A stretch of DNA of 13,562 bases from the NCBI GenBank assembly GCA_022563075.1, contig JADFOC010000019.1:1-13562 (forward strand), read 5' to 3'. Each line of letters starts with the position of its first letter. Within the stretch, counting starts at the first letter, position 1. Below, piece by piece: positions 1-6,764 of the stretch. The notes beneath the pieces were generated by a model. The model was not told the DNA's origin, did no database searches, and was given only the letters and a program-made list of their open reading frames with translations. The stretch is from Pseudomonadota bacterium. GTDB lineage: Bacteria; Pseudomonadota; Gammaproteobacteria; Pseudomonadales; Pseudohongiellaceae. The position numbers were made by a program, and so were the translations under genes.

Positions 1-95
1 CATCTCTGGCCATGGTCCATCAAGGGGCACCGAAACCCGGCCAATAAAGAGAATTTTGTAGGTATTTTTATTATACCGACCCTGCCCGATCCCGC

Positions 96-1598
96 TCAGG
101 CGATGATCTGTGGTATAGGCTTGCCGGAAATATCCGAAAGCCGATAGTCCCGACCACTGTATCGGTAGGTGAGTTTCTCATGATCCAGTCCCAGCAAGTG
201 AAGAATGGTCGCGTGCATGTCGTGGACAGAAACGGGTTGCTCCAGTGCCTTGTAGCCAAACTGGTCCGACGCGCCAATTGCTTGCCCTCCCTGAATGCCA
301 GCCCCGGCCATCCACGCTGTCTGGGTGCCAGGATTGTGGTCCCGACCCACACCGCGCTGGGAAATCGGCATGCGTCCGAATTCACCGTGCCAGATTATGA
401 GGGTAGTATCCAACAGTCCCCGTGACTTCAGGTCGGTGAGCAGACCGGCGATGGGCAGGTCAGACTCGGCCGCATGTAAAGTGTGATTCTCTACCAGATT
501 GCTGTGGGCATCCCAGGTATCGGTATTCTGCACTCCCACACCGCCCATGAAGAGTTGAACGAAACGCACGCCCCTTTCAACCAGTCGGCGCGCCATCAAA
601 CATTGTCGTCCGAAGGGCTCGGTAATCGCTTTGTCCAGGCCATAAAGCTGCTTGGTTGCTGCTGACTCCTTCGAGGTATCGATAGCCTCGGGGGCACAGC
701 CTTGCATTCGGTAAGCGAGTTCATAGGAAGAAATACGCGCGGCCAATTCCGAGTTGCCGGGATATTTTTCCATATCCATCTGATTGAGTTTGGCCAGAAC
801 CTCCAGCCGTGCCCGCTGCTGATCTGCCGTCATTCCTGCAGGGGTTTCCAGATCGACAATGGGATCGCCCGAAGCACGGAACAAGGTACCCTGATAGCTC
901 GCCGGCATAAATCCGGATCCCCAATCGGTGGGGCCACCCAGGGGCCCTCCACGGTAGTCATTCATCACCACGAAAGCCGGGAGGCTGGAATTCTCGGACC
1001 CCAGACCGTAGGTCACCCAGCATCCCACGCTGGGAAAACCCATGCGAATCTGACCGGTCTGCATTTCATAGGTGGACTGGATGTGGTCGTTCGAAGTCCC
1101 GTACAACGATTTAATGAAGGCCATCTCATCGACATGTTTGGCCAGATGTGGAAACAATTCCGAGACCCACATGCCACTCTCACCGTGTTGTTTGAATTCG
1201 AAGGGACTGGGCATCAGTGGTCCGGGCATACCCTGACGCACGGCGAATTTTTCGCCGATCAGATCCTCCATCGATTGACCGGCGTATTTGGTGAGCGCCG
1301 GCTTGTAATCAAACGTGTCCACCTGGCTGGGGCCACCGCTCATGAATAGCGAGATCACATTGGTCGCCCGGGGCGCAAAGTGCGGGGGTTTGGCGGCGAA
1401 CGGGCCCGGCATTTGGGCACTGCATTGCGCGCCCCCAAATCCTGGTCCACTCATGCCAGGTTCGGCAGCGAACACACCATCGCGATCGAGCATGCTAGCC
1501 AGAGCCAATCCGGCGATACCACCACCGGACTGCATGAGAAATTCGCGACGCGACCAAAACCGTTGCTGTTTCTTGCCACATTTATGGGTATGACTCAT
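96..1598 (-). CDS. Tat-exported DUF1501 family protein
   Basis: A 500-residue protein of the DUF1501 family, which belongs to the alkaline phosphatase/sulfatase-like superfamily; the substrate is not known. The N-terminus has a twin-arginine export signal (SRREFL, residues 16-21) followed by a Gly/Ala-rich hydrophobic stretch (about 25-35), so the protein should be exported folded to the periplasm. Family landmarks are the FMSGGPSQVDTFDYKP segment (about 85-100), WHGEFGRMP (403-411), the GRDHNPG segment (about 418-424) and HDMHATILHLLGLDH (459-473). Length is normal and there are no breaks. The ATG at 1598 follows AAGGTAAGGAC, a usable ribosome site that overlaps the stop codon of the upstream gene, so translation is probably coupled. 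Genes of this kind regularly sit beside PSCyt1/DUF1549/DUF1553 genes, as here. Family assignment is firm; biochemical role is unassigned. The 95 bases beyond its stop show no gene. Confidence 0.93.
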   Translation of the reverse strand: MSHTHKCGKKQQRFWSRREFLMQSGGGIAGLALASMLDRDGVFAAEPGMSGPGFGGAQCSAQMPGPFAAKPPHFAPRATNVISLFMSGGPSQVDTFDYKPALTKYAGQSMEDLIGEKFAVRQGMPGPLMPSPFEFKQHGESGMWVSELFPHLAKHVDEMAFIKSLYGTSNDHIQSTYEMQTGQIRMGFPSVGCWVTYGLGSENSSLPAFVVMNDYRGGPLGGPTDWGSGFMPASYQGTLFRASGDPIVDLETPAGMTADQQRARLEVLAKLNQMDMEKYPGNSELAARISSYELAYRMQGCAPEAIDTSKESAATKQLYGLDKAITEPFGRQCLMARRLVERGVRFVQLFMGGVGVQNTDTWDAHSNLVENHTLHAAESDLPIAGLLTDLKSRGLLDTTLIIWHGEFGRMPISQRGVGRDHNPGTQTAWMAGAGIQGGQAIGASDQFGYKALEQPVSVHDMHATILHLLGLDHEKLTYRYSGRDYRLSDISGKPIPQIIA

Positions 1599-1602
1599 GT
1601 CC

Positions 1603-4215
1603 TTACCTTCTATATAGAAACTCGCTCAAATTGAAGATCACGTGGGTCATGGCGACCAGTGATCCATCCTTCACCAGTTGGCGGCCGATGGCTGCTTCTG
1701 CCTCGGTGGGCGGTCTGGTCAGCCCGGTGCGGTAGGCTAGGTCTACTTGCCTGGCGATGTCATACCCGGCTCGTTCCTCCACTTCCCGAGCGAACAATTC
1801 TGCCTGACCCAGGACGAAGGGATTGTTGAGGAGGGTTAAAGCCTGCGGCGCGACCGTCGATGTGTTGCGGGCGGCGGTGGTTATGTTCTGGTCGGGCAGG
1901 TCGAAGGTCTCGAAAAAGGGAAAACTGAGGGTTCGTCGTCGATACACGTAGAGGCTCCGGCGCCAGACGTCCGGACCATCCAGCTGGTTGTCCCAGCGGC
2001 CATAAGCCTGGGCCGTGTTCAGAATCTCCTCAGGTATGTAGGGGAATATGGGTGGTCCGCCGACCGTCAGGTCGATGCCACCGCTGGTGGCCATGATGAC
2101 GTCACGCACCGCCTCCGCCTCCAGTCGCTGAGGACGATAGCGCCACAGTAAATGGTTCTCCAAATCATTCACCAAATTATTTTCATTGGTATAGGCGGAG
2201 GCCATCATGTAGGCCTCAGACGTCATTATCAGCCGGTGCATCTGCTTGGTACTCCAGCCCTGATTCATGAACTCCACCGCCAGCCAATCGAGCAGCTGCG
2301 GATGGGTCGGTGCATCGCCGACTCGCCCAAAGTTGTCCAAGGTGGCAACAATGCCGCGACCGAAATGGTGATGCCAGACACGGTTCACCCATACCCGTGC
2401 CGTCAGCGGATTCTCGGTCGAGGTTAACCACTGGGCAAGTGCAAGACGACGTCCGGAAGTGCGGCCATTGGCCCGCGGAATCTCGGTGGGTGGATTGCCA
2501 TAAGTGGCGACCGTGAGAAACCCTGGCGACATCTCCGGGCCAAGGCTGAAGGGATCTCCGCGGATAAGGAAGTTGCTGGGCGGCACTTCATAGCGACCCG
2601 GACCCTGGTGCAGGAAGCTGCCGGGCTTATCCGGTTTTATACGGCATTCCGGGCAGCCAAGGACGTTATCCCCTGCCCGGTCGGGTGTGTATCGGTAGTC
2701 ACCGTCGGTGACGATTTCGATCATCGGCGGCTGCTCCGGCCGCGCCTGTTCGATATCGGCAATTCGGCCCAGCAGGATCTGCCGGCGAGTTATATCCAGC
2801 TCAGAAAGCGCCGCATCCAACTGATTCTTGGGAACGCCGATAGAGAGAACCTGCGCCGCCAGGAGTTTTTCCCCTGCGGTCCTTTCGTCCTCCGGCTTAT
2901 GCACTGCCTGCAGAACTTCGGTGGGGAATTCGCGTTCAATCCGCTCCAGCTTCAAGATTTGGCGGTAGGGTTCTTCGATCTCCCTGATTTGTTCCTGCAG
3001 GTCGGTTTTTCGCCCATCGAGCTGTGCCGTCAACGTCAGGTACGCGGCTGCCTGGTCATCCGGCAGCATCGGATACAGGGTCTCGACGTAGCCGAAGATC
3101 GAAGTCGCCATACTGTAGTAATCCTTCTGCAGGATCGGATCGAACTTGTGGTCGTGGCAGCGAGCGCAGTGAATGGTCATACCCAAAATACCCCGACCCA
3201 GGGTGGCGAGTACATCGTCCAGGTAATCGTAGCGTCGCTCCGGATTGTCTTTCTCGCGGAAGTTCACTCGTGGACCGGCACGCAAGAAGCCGGTGGCGAT
3301 TCGTGTCTCGTGGGTAGTGTCATCCAGTTCATCACCGGCAACCTGTTCGATGATGAACTGGTTGTACGGCTTGTCTGAATTAAATGCATCCACCACATAG
3401 TCGCGGTAGCGCCAGGCGTTGGCCCGGTCGACATCCTGCTCATAGCCGTCTGAATCCGCATACCGGGCGACGTCGAGCCAATGCCGTCCCCAGCGCTCAC
3501 CGTAGTGAGGTGAAGCAAGCAGTCGATCGATCAGTCGCTCCCATGCACCCGGTGACGTGTCGGTGATGAATTCCTGGGTTTCCTGGATAGTCGGAGGCAG
3601 CCCGATGAGGTCGAGGTAGGCGCGCCGCAGCAGCGTGCGCCGATCGGCACGCGGCGCAGCAGTCAATCCGCTGTTTAGTCTGGTCTGTTCCAGGAATCGA
3701 TCGATGGGATGCTCGAAAGCGGCAACATCCGGTAGTGGGTTTTGCACCGGGAGCTTGAATGCCCAATAGTCCCGAGCGGAGGCGGGGACGTCGGTTACGA
3801 AGGCCGAGAACTCATCACCGGACACCACCGAAGTTGGCCCGCTGTCCCAGTGCGCCCCGTCATTGATCCAGACGCGCACCGACTCGATCTCGGCATCAGT
3901 CAGCGGGAATCCCAATGGCATCGCCGGCCCTTCGAGTCCTGCAAGCTGACGGTAGAGCCTGCTTTCCTCGGCCTGCCCCGGGACGATCGCCGGGCCCCGC
4001 AGGCCTCCTTTCAATGCACCTTCCCGGGTACTCAGGTCAAGACCGGAACTCTGGACCTGCTGGTTGTGGCAATTCCAGCAGGTCCGTTCCATGATCGGGC
4101 GGATCTCGTTGGTGAAGACGTCGGGACTCTGTGCCAGCACACCGATTGACAACACCGCCGTCACTGCCATGACGGTAGCCAGTAGCACTCGCTCGCATGT
4201 TAACTTGGTACGCAT
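1603..4215 (-). CDS. PSCyt1-DUF1549-DUF1553 (planctomycete-type cytochrome) protein
   Basis: An 870-residue exported protein with the typical three-part architecture: a planctomycete-type cytochrome c domain (about 30-125) with haem-binding CWNCH at 46-50, a DUF1549 domain (about 165-375) and a DUF1553 domain (about 585-850). A second CxxCH, CARCH at 350-354, ends the DUF1549 region, so two haems are possible; CPEC at 521-524 lacks the histidine. A charged coiled-coil-like stretch lies at about 398-435. The N-terminus (hydrophobic 10-28, ending VLAQ) is a Sec signal or anchor, so it acts outside the cytoplasm. I chose ATG at 4215, preceded by GAGG five bases upstream, over GTG at 4221. It is first in an operon with the DUF1501 gene (4-base gap). 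The family is abundant in Planctomycetes and Verrucomicrobia and also present in some Proteobacteria; its reaction is not established. A redox partnership with the DUF1501 protein is inference. Confidence 0.93.
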   Translation of the reverse strand: MRTKLTCERVLLATVMAVTAVLSIGVLAQSPDVFTNEIRPIMERTCWNCHNQQVQSSGLDLSTREGALKGGLRGPAIVPGQAEESRLYRQLAGLEGPAMPLGFPLTDAEIESVRVWINDGAHWDSGPTSVVSGDEFSAFVTDVPASARDYWAFKLPVQNPLPDVAAFEHPIDRFLEQTRLNSGLTAAPRADRRTLLRRAYLDLIGLPPTIQETQEFITDTSPGAWERLIDRLLASPHYGERWGRHWLDVARYADSDGYEQDVDRANAWRYRDYVVDAFNSDKPYNQFIIEQVAGDELDDTTHETRIATGFLRAGPRVNFREKDNPERRYDYLDDVLATLGRGILGMTIHCARCHDHKFDPILQKDYYSMATSIFGYVETLYPMLPDDQAAAYLTLTAQLDGRKTDLQEQIREIEEPYRQILKLERIEREFPTEVLQAVHKPEDERTAGEKLLAAQVLSIGVPKNQLDAALSELDITRRQILLGRIADIEQARPEQPPMIEIVTDGDYRYTPDRAGDNVLGCPECRIKPDKPGSFLHQGPGRYEVPPSNFLIRGDPFSLGPEMSPGFLTVATYGNPPTEIPRANGRTSGRRLALAQWLTSTENPLTARVWVNRVWHHHFGRGIVATLDNFGRVGDAPTHPQLLDWLAVEFMNQGWSTKQMHRLIMTSEAYMMASAYTNENNLVNDLENHLLWRYRPQRLEAEAVRDVIMATSGGIDLTVGGPPIFPYIPEEILNTAQAYGRWDNQLDGPDVWRRSLYVYRRRTLSFPFFETFDLPDQNITTAARNTSTVAPQALTLLNNPFVLGQAELFAREVEERAGYDIARQVDLAYRTGLTRPPTEAEAAIGRQLVKDGSLVAMTHVIFNLSEFLYRR

Positions 4216-4231
4216 CGCCACCTCGCTGTGG

Positions 4232-4244
4232 TCCCCTCAGGGGA
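4232..4244. repeat. 13-bp palindrome in the leader of the cytochrome/DUF1501 operon
   Basis: TCCCCT and AGGGGA flank a single central base. The palindrome lies between the predicted -10 element and the ribosome site of the PSCyt1 gene. The centre is too tight for a good RNA hairpin, so an operator role is more plausible than attenuation. Function is inference. Confidence 0.35.
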
Positions 4245-4260
4245 GCCAAGTGGATTCGTT

Positions 4261-4278
4261 ATTATACGATAGACGATA
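4261..4278 (-). promoter_or_regulatory. Putative promoter of the cytochrome/DUF1501 operon with tandem repeat
   Basis: On the minus strand a perfect TATAAT lies at 4266-4261, which would start transcription near 4254, about 40 bases before the ATG at 4215. No good -35 hexamer is seen at 16-19 bases. Instead the hexamer TATCGT occurs twice with a 7-bp period (4278-4273 and 4271-4266), abutting the -10. A perfect -10 with a poor -35 suggests activator dependence. Confidence 0.45.
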
Positions 4279-4289
4279 CGCGATCTGGC

Positions 4290-4316
4290 CCCGGTTTGGC
4301 AAGCAAGAAAACCGGG
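4290..4316. promoter_or_regulatory. 8-bp inverted repeat upstream of the operon promoter
   Basis: CCCGGTTT (4290-4297) and AAACCGGG (4309-4316) are perfect inverted repeats around an 11-base centre. They lie just upstream of where the -35 box of the minus-strand operon would be. Neither strand has a T-run after the stem, so this is not an intrinsic terminator. It fits an operator or activator site; the regulator is unknown. Confidence 0.4.
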
Positions 4317-4496
4317 TCGTGCCTGGCCAAAATTGGACGTTTGAACGATGGGTAAATATTGGCCGTATGCGGCTACTCACCACCCAGGGGAAAGGAGGGG
4401 GAATAGGTGTCTAACTTCTTCTTCGATCAGTATCGGAGAGCAGGTCAGCGGCGCCATCCAGAATAGTTAACTGGCGACCCTTCCAAGTATCGGTGC

Positions 4497-4758
4497 TTAT
4501 CGTAACCATAAAAAAGACTCCTGGCGCCTTTTTCCTGAGGCAATGGTAATTTTATTATTCTTTTCTACATCGATGATAGCTGCCGGGGCTCCCATAGCAT
4601 GAACATTGATAATGGATGCAAGCTGTGCGCCCGCCGATGCCTTATCGAGTTCACCTTAAATCGGCTCACTGAAAAGGTCACCTGCCGAAAACAATCCTGG
4701 AGTGAGATTGCAGTAGCTTGCATGAATGAATATAATGCGATAGCAACATTTTTCCCTA
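4497..4758 (-). pseudogene. Possible decayed coding remnant
   Basis: In one minus-strand frame, 4655-4497 reads 52 sense codons beginning GELDKASAGAQLASIINVHA, a helix-like composition rich in Ala, Gly and hydrophobic residues. The same frame upstream of a TAA at 4658-4656 reads LTPGLFSAGDLFSEPI and stays open to about 4758. The run is thus one plausible protein segment broken by a stop. A second frame is also open across much of the area, so chance cannot be excluded. I do not recognise a family. No start codon with a ribosome site was found. If real, it is a fossil of a gene once oriented with the cytochrome operon. Confidence 0.2.
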
Positions 4759-4805
4759 TTTGATTTGTTGTCTGGTGTTTCGGTATTTTAGAGTTTTCAT
4801 ACCAT

Positions 4806-4853
4806 GGGTCAGGGTAAATTTACTTGTTGGAAATATGTGTCTAAGACCTGATT
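4806..4853. repeat. Imperfect inverted repeat with GGTCAGG core
   Basis: GGGTCAGGGT at 4806-4815 and AGACCTGATT at 4844-4853 face each other (TCAGG at 4809-4813, CCTGA at 4847-4851). The arrangement resembles the short GGGGTCAGG-type sequences often found between genes in gammaproteobacteria, some of them REP-like units mobilised by Y1 transposases. No transposase is present here. Only the five-base core is perfectly paired, so confidence is low. Confidence 0.22.
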
Positions 4854-4943
4854 CCATCTCCCACCCTCTACAGGAACTTCGATGATATCTTGCACCAGTC
4901 GCTATATTAACCGGTGTCTGCTTCGCTAATTTTAGGGCTACTC

Positions 4944-5705
4944 ATGCAATTGATCAAAAACAAACTACTTTTTATTGTCGCCGTATTGCTGCTGTCGTCG
5001 TGCGCAAGCAATGAAAAATCATTTAGATCTGGTGTTTATCGCTTGGCCGCTCCAGTAACGCTCGGGGTAGCAAGAAATATATACGCAGAGGCACACTTCG
5101 ATATCCCCACCGGCGAGAATTGGGTGGCCCTCACCATCGACGATGCACCGAATAGTACGGCCACTCAGAAAATTCTTGAATTGCTTGCCGGCAGCACTGG
5201 CGATCCCCACGCAACATTCTTTATTGTTGGGGAATATGGGGCCAACCACCCAGCGCTACTACAGGCGATTAAGGATGGCGATCACGAGCTGGGGAATCAT
5301 ACTTACGTCGATTCGCCCACAGTAGAAATGACTCTTACTGAGTTTGTAACCAGTGTGGAAAGAACCAACTCGGTGTTAAGAGATTATTTGGATGAAGATG
5401 ATCCTAAATGGTTTCGACCAGCCTATGCGCGTTACACATCTCAACAAGCAGGCTATTTGCGAGATTTTAGAAATTACGAAATTGCCTTGGGAAATGCTTA
5501 TCCCTACGATTTCGGGGATAACAATATTGCGGCTGCGATCAGACATATCAAGCGCTTTGTGCGTCCAGGCGCAATCATCATCCTGCATGATGGTCCTGAA
5601 AATGGGCTGCGCACGGTGCAGATATTAGAGCAAATATTGCCCTGGTTAAGTGGTGAAGGATATTCTGTTAAGACGCTTTCTGAGTTATACGAAAGTATGG
5701 ATTGA
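4944..5705 (+). CDS. Lipoprotein polysaccharide deacetylase (NodB/CE4-like)
   Basis: A 253-residue predicted lipoprotein: positively charged start, hydrophobic 8-17 and lipobox LSSC with Cys20. The rest is one NodB-homology domain of carbohydrate esterase family 4, whose members remove N- or O-acetyl groups from glycans using a divalent metal. Visible motifs are TIDDAPN (64-70; catalytic D66, metal-ligand D67), HTYVD (119-123), RPAY (158-161) and ILHDGP (213-218; H215). The second metal histidine of the usual HxxxH motif is Asp123 here, so metal binding may differ. I chose ATG at 4944 because AGGG lies six bases upstream and the lipoprotein signal begins there; GTG at 4914 would add ten residues before the charged start. 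It is apparently monocistronic, 135 bases before the next gene. Substrate is unknown; peptidoglycan or an exopolysaccharide is plausible given the membrane-anchored location. Confidence 0.85.
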   Translation: MQLIKNKLLFIVAVLLLSSCASNEKSFRSGVYRLAAPVTLGVARNIYAEAHFDIPTGENWVALTIDDAPNSTATQKILELLAGSTGDPHATFFIVGEYGANHPALLQAIKDGDHELGNHTYVDSPTVEMTLTEFVTSVERTNSVLRDYLDEDDPKWFRPAYARYTSQQAGYLRDFRNYEIALGNAYPYDFGDNNIAAAIRHIKRFVRPGAIIILHDGPENGLRTVQILEQILPWLSGEGYSVKTLSELYESMD

Positions 5706-5840
5706 ATTAAAGACGCAACCATCCAGATAAGCAGAAATATTCCGGCGCAAACCATGGTTACTTATTTTAATCTTACTCTGATCTTGATTATTTTATTTAG
5801 GTCTGATTCGCATTGAAACCAATTGCAGAGAAACCTGTCA

Positions 5841-6509
5841 GTGACACCAGGACCAATAGATTTCTATTTTGACTATCTGTCCCCGTATGCCTACTTTGCA
5901 TGGCGCAGAATCCCTGCGCTGGCTGCTCGATTCCAGCGAGAGCTAAAGATACATCCAGTGGTGTTTGGCAAATTGTTAGACCATTGGGGACAGCTGGGAC
6001 CCGCCGAGATACCCCCTAAGAGCAAGTGGCTGCAGAGCTACTGCCTTCGTTACGCGGCTTTGAATGAATTCGAATTTAATCCGCCCAAATATCATCCTTT
6101 TAATCCGCTGGCCGCATTACGCCTGTCGTTGCAAGAAGTCTGCGGGGCACAGCAACACCTGGTAATCCAATCCATTTTTGCGGCGGGGTGGTCTCAGGGA
6201 AAGGACTTAGGGGATTTACCGACGCTGATCTCGATATTGGAAAGTGCCGGCATCGACGCAGCGGTGATCGCTGGCAAAATTAATAATGCGGATGTTAAAC
6301 AATTGTTAATTGAAGAAACCGAAAACGCGATTGCGCTTGGCGTTTTTGGCGTGCCCACCATGATTTTGGACGGTCAATTTTTTTGGGGCAACGATCAACT
6401 CGAGCATATTGAACTATTGCTTGAGTCAAACGATCCGCTGGATCTTGAAAAACTGGAATTACTCGGTTCGCGACCGCGGAAAATTGATAGGAAAGCCGTT
6501 CGAAAATAG
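5841..6509 (+). CDS. 2-hydroxychromene-2-carboxylate isomerase-like (DsbA-fold) protein
   Basis: A 222-residue protein of the DsbA/GST-kappa thioredoxin-fold group. The N-terminal FYFDYLSPYAY (8-18) is the hallmark of 2-hydroxychromene-2-carboxylate isomerases, with Ser14 at the glutathione-activating position instead of a CxxC. The helical insertion spans roughly 60-155, and GVFGVPTMILDG (167-178) carries the cis-proline P172, followed by FWGNDQLEH (181-189). Characterised relatives isomerise a chromene acid in naphthalene breakdown using glutathione, but many homologues lie outside aromatic pathways and no such pathway is visible here. No signal peptide: cytoplasmic. The start is uncertain. 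GTG at 5841 puts the family's N-terminus in the usual place; TTG at 5823 would add six residues. Neither has a strong ribosome site. No partner gene is adjacent, so substrate cannot be inferred. Confidence 0.82.
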   Translation: MTPGPIDFYFDYLSPYAYFAWRRIPALAARFQRELKIHPVVFGKLLDHWGQLGPAEIPPKSKWLQSYCLRYAALNEFEFNPPKYHPFNPLAALRLSLQEVCGAQQHLVIQSIFAAGWSQGKDLGDLPTLISILESAGIDAAVIAGKINNADVKQLLIEETENAIALGVFGVPTMILDGQFFWGNDQLEHIELLLESNDPLDLEKLELLGSRPRKIDRKAVRK

Positions 6510-6629
6510 GTGATGACTAATGAAATAGCCATGACTGTGAATAGAAATAACTTCCATTTGTGCTGCATTAGAGTCGGAGTAAAACGAGTAGTGGCTTAAA
6601 AGAAAGGGTGCATTGAACTATGCTGTGGT

Positions 6630-6671
6630 TTGATATTTTGATCAAGTGAGAGAAAAATCAGGAAAAATCGG
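6630..6671 (+). promoter_or_regulatory. Dyad and tandem repeat upstream of the cyclase gene
   Basis: TTGAT (6630-6634) and ATCAA (6641-6645) form a dyad with a six-base spacer. The half-sites look like those of FNR/Anr boxes, but those use a four-base spacer, so this is not a canonical site. Next to it is a tandem 10-bp direct repeat, GAAAAATCAG (6652-6661) then GAAAAATCGG (6662-6671). Together they may bind a regulator of the cyclase-PilZ gene. A GATAAT -10-like box lies at 6724-6729 without a recognisable -35. Confidence 0.28.
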
Positions 6672-6764
6672 AAATAGACCACACTTTTAAACTTCTTTCT
6701 CGCTAAGAAAACCTAGTCTATGGGATAATCTTATGCACACATAACTCTTGTCACACGAATAATA

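Larger units (their letters stand above)
4216..4943. other. Long intergenic region between divergent genes
   Basis: This 728-base stretch separates the minus-strand cytochrome operon from the plus-strand deacetylase. Its left end holds the operon promoter and dyads listed separately. The middle (about 4497-4758) contains minus-strand protein-like reading frames interrupted by stops. The right part is AT-rich, with a TCAGG/CCTGA inverted pair at 4809-4851. I see no intact gene, RNA gene or clear terminator, and no convincing promoter for the deacetylase. Confidence 0.6.

Noticed and set aside
61..77. GGTAT...ATACC inverted repeat and TATAAT-like sequence near the left edge
   Set aside because: The stem is five AT-rich pairs without a T-run, and the TATAAT has no -35 and no visible gene to serve before the window ends.
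702..1349. 215-codon plus-strand open frame opposite the DUF1501 gene
   Set aside because: It is the antisense of a clearly conserved gene, has no ribosome site and no recognisable motifs; length is explained by the GC-rich opposite strand.
2608..3378. 256-codon plus-strand open frame opposite the PSCyt1 gene
   Set aside because: Antisense shadow of the DUF1549 and central regions; no independent start signal or domain.
4407..4466. 20-codon GTG frame after a strong AAGGAGGGGG sequence
   Set aside because: The purine-rich run resembles a ribosome site, but the 19-residue product has no recognisable feature and no coupled gene follows.
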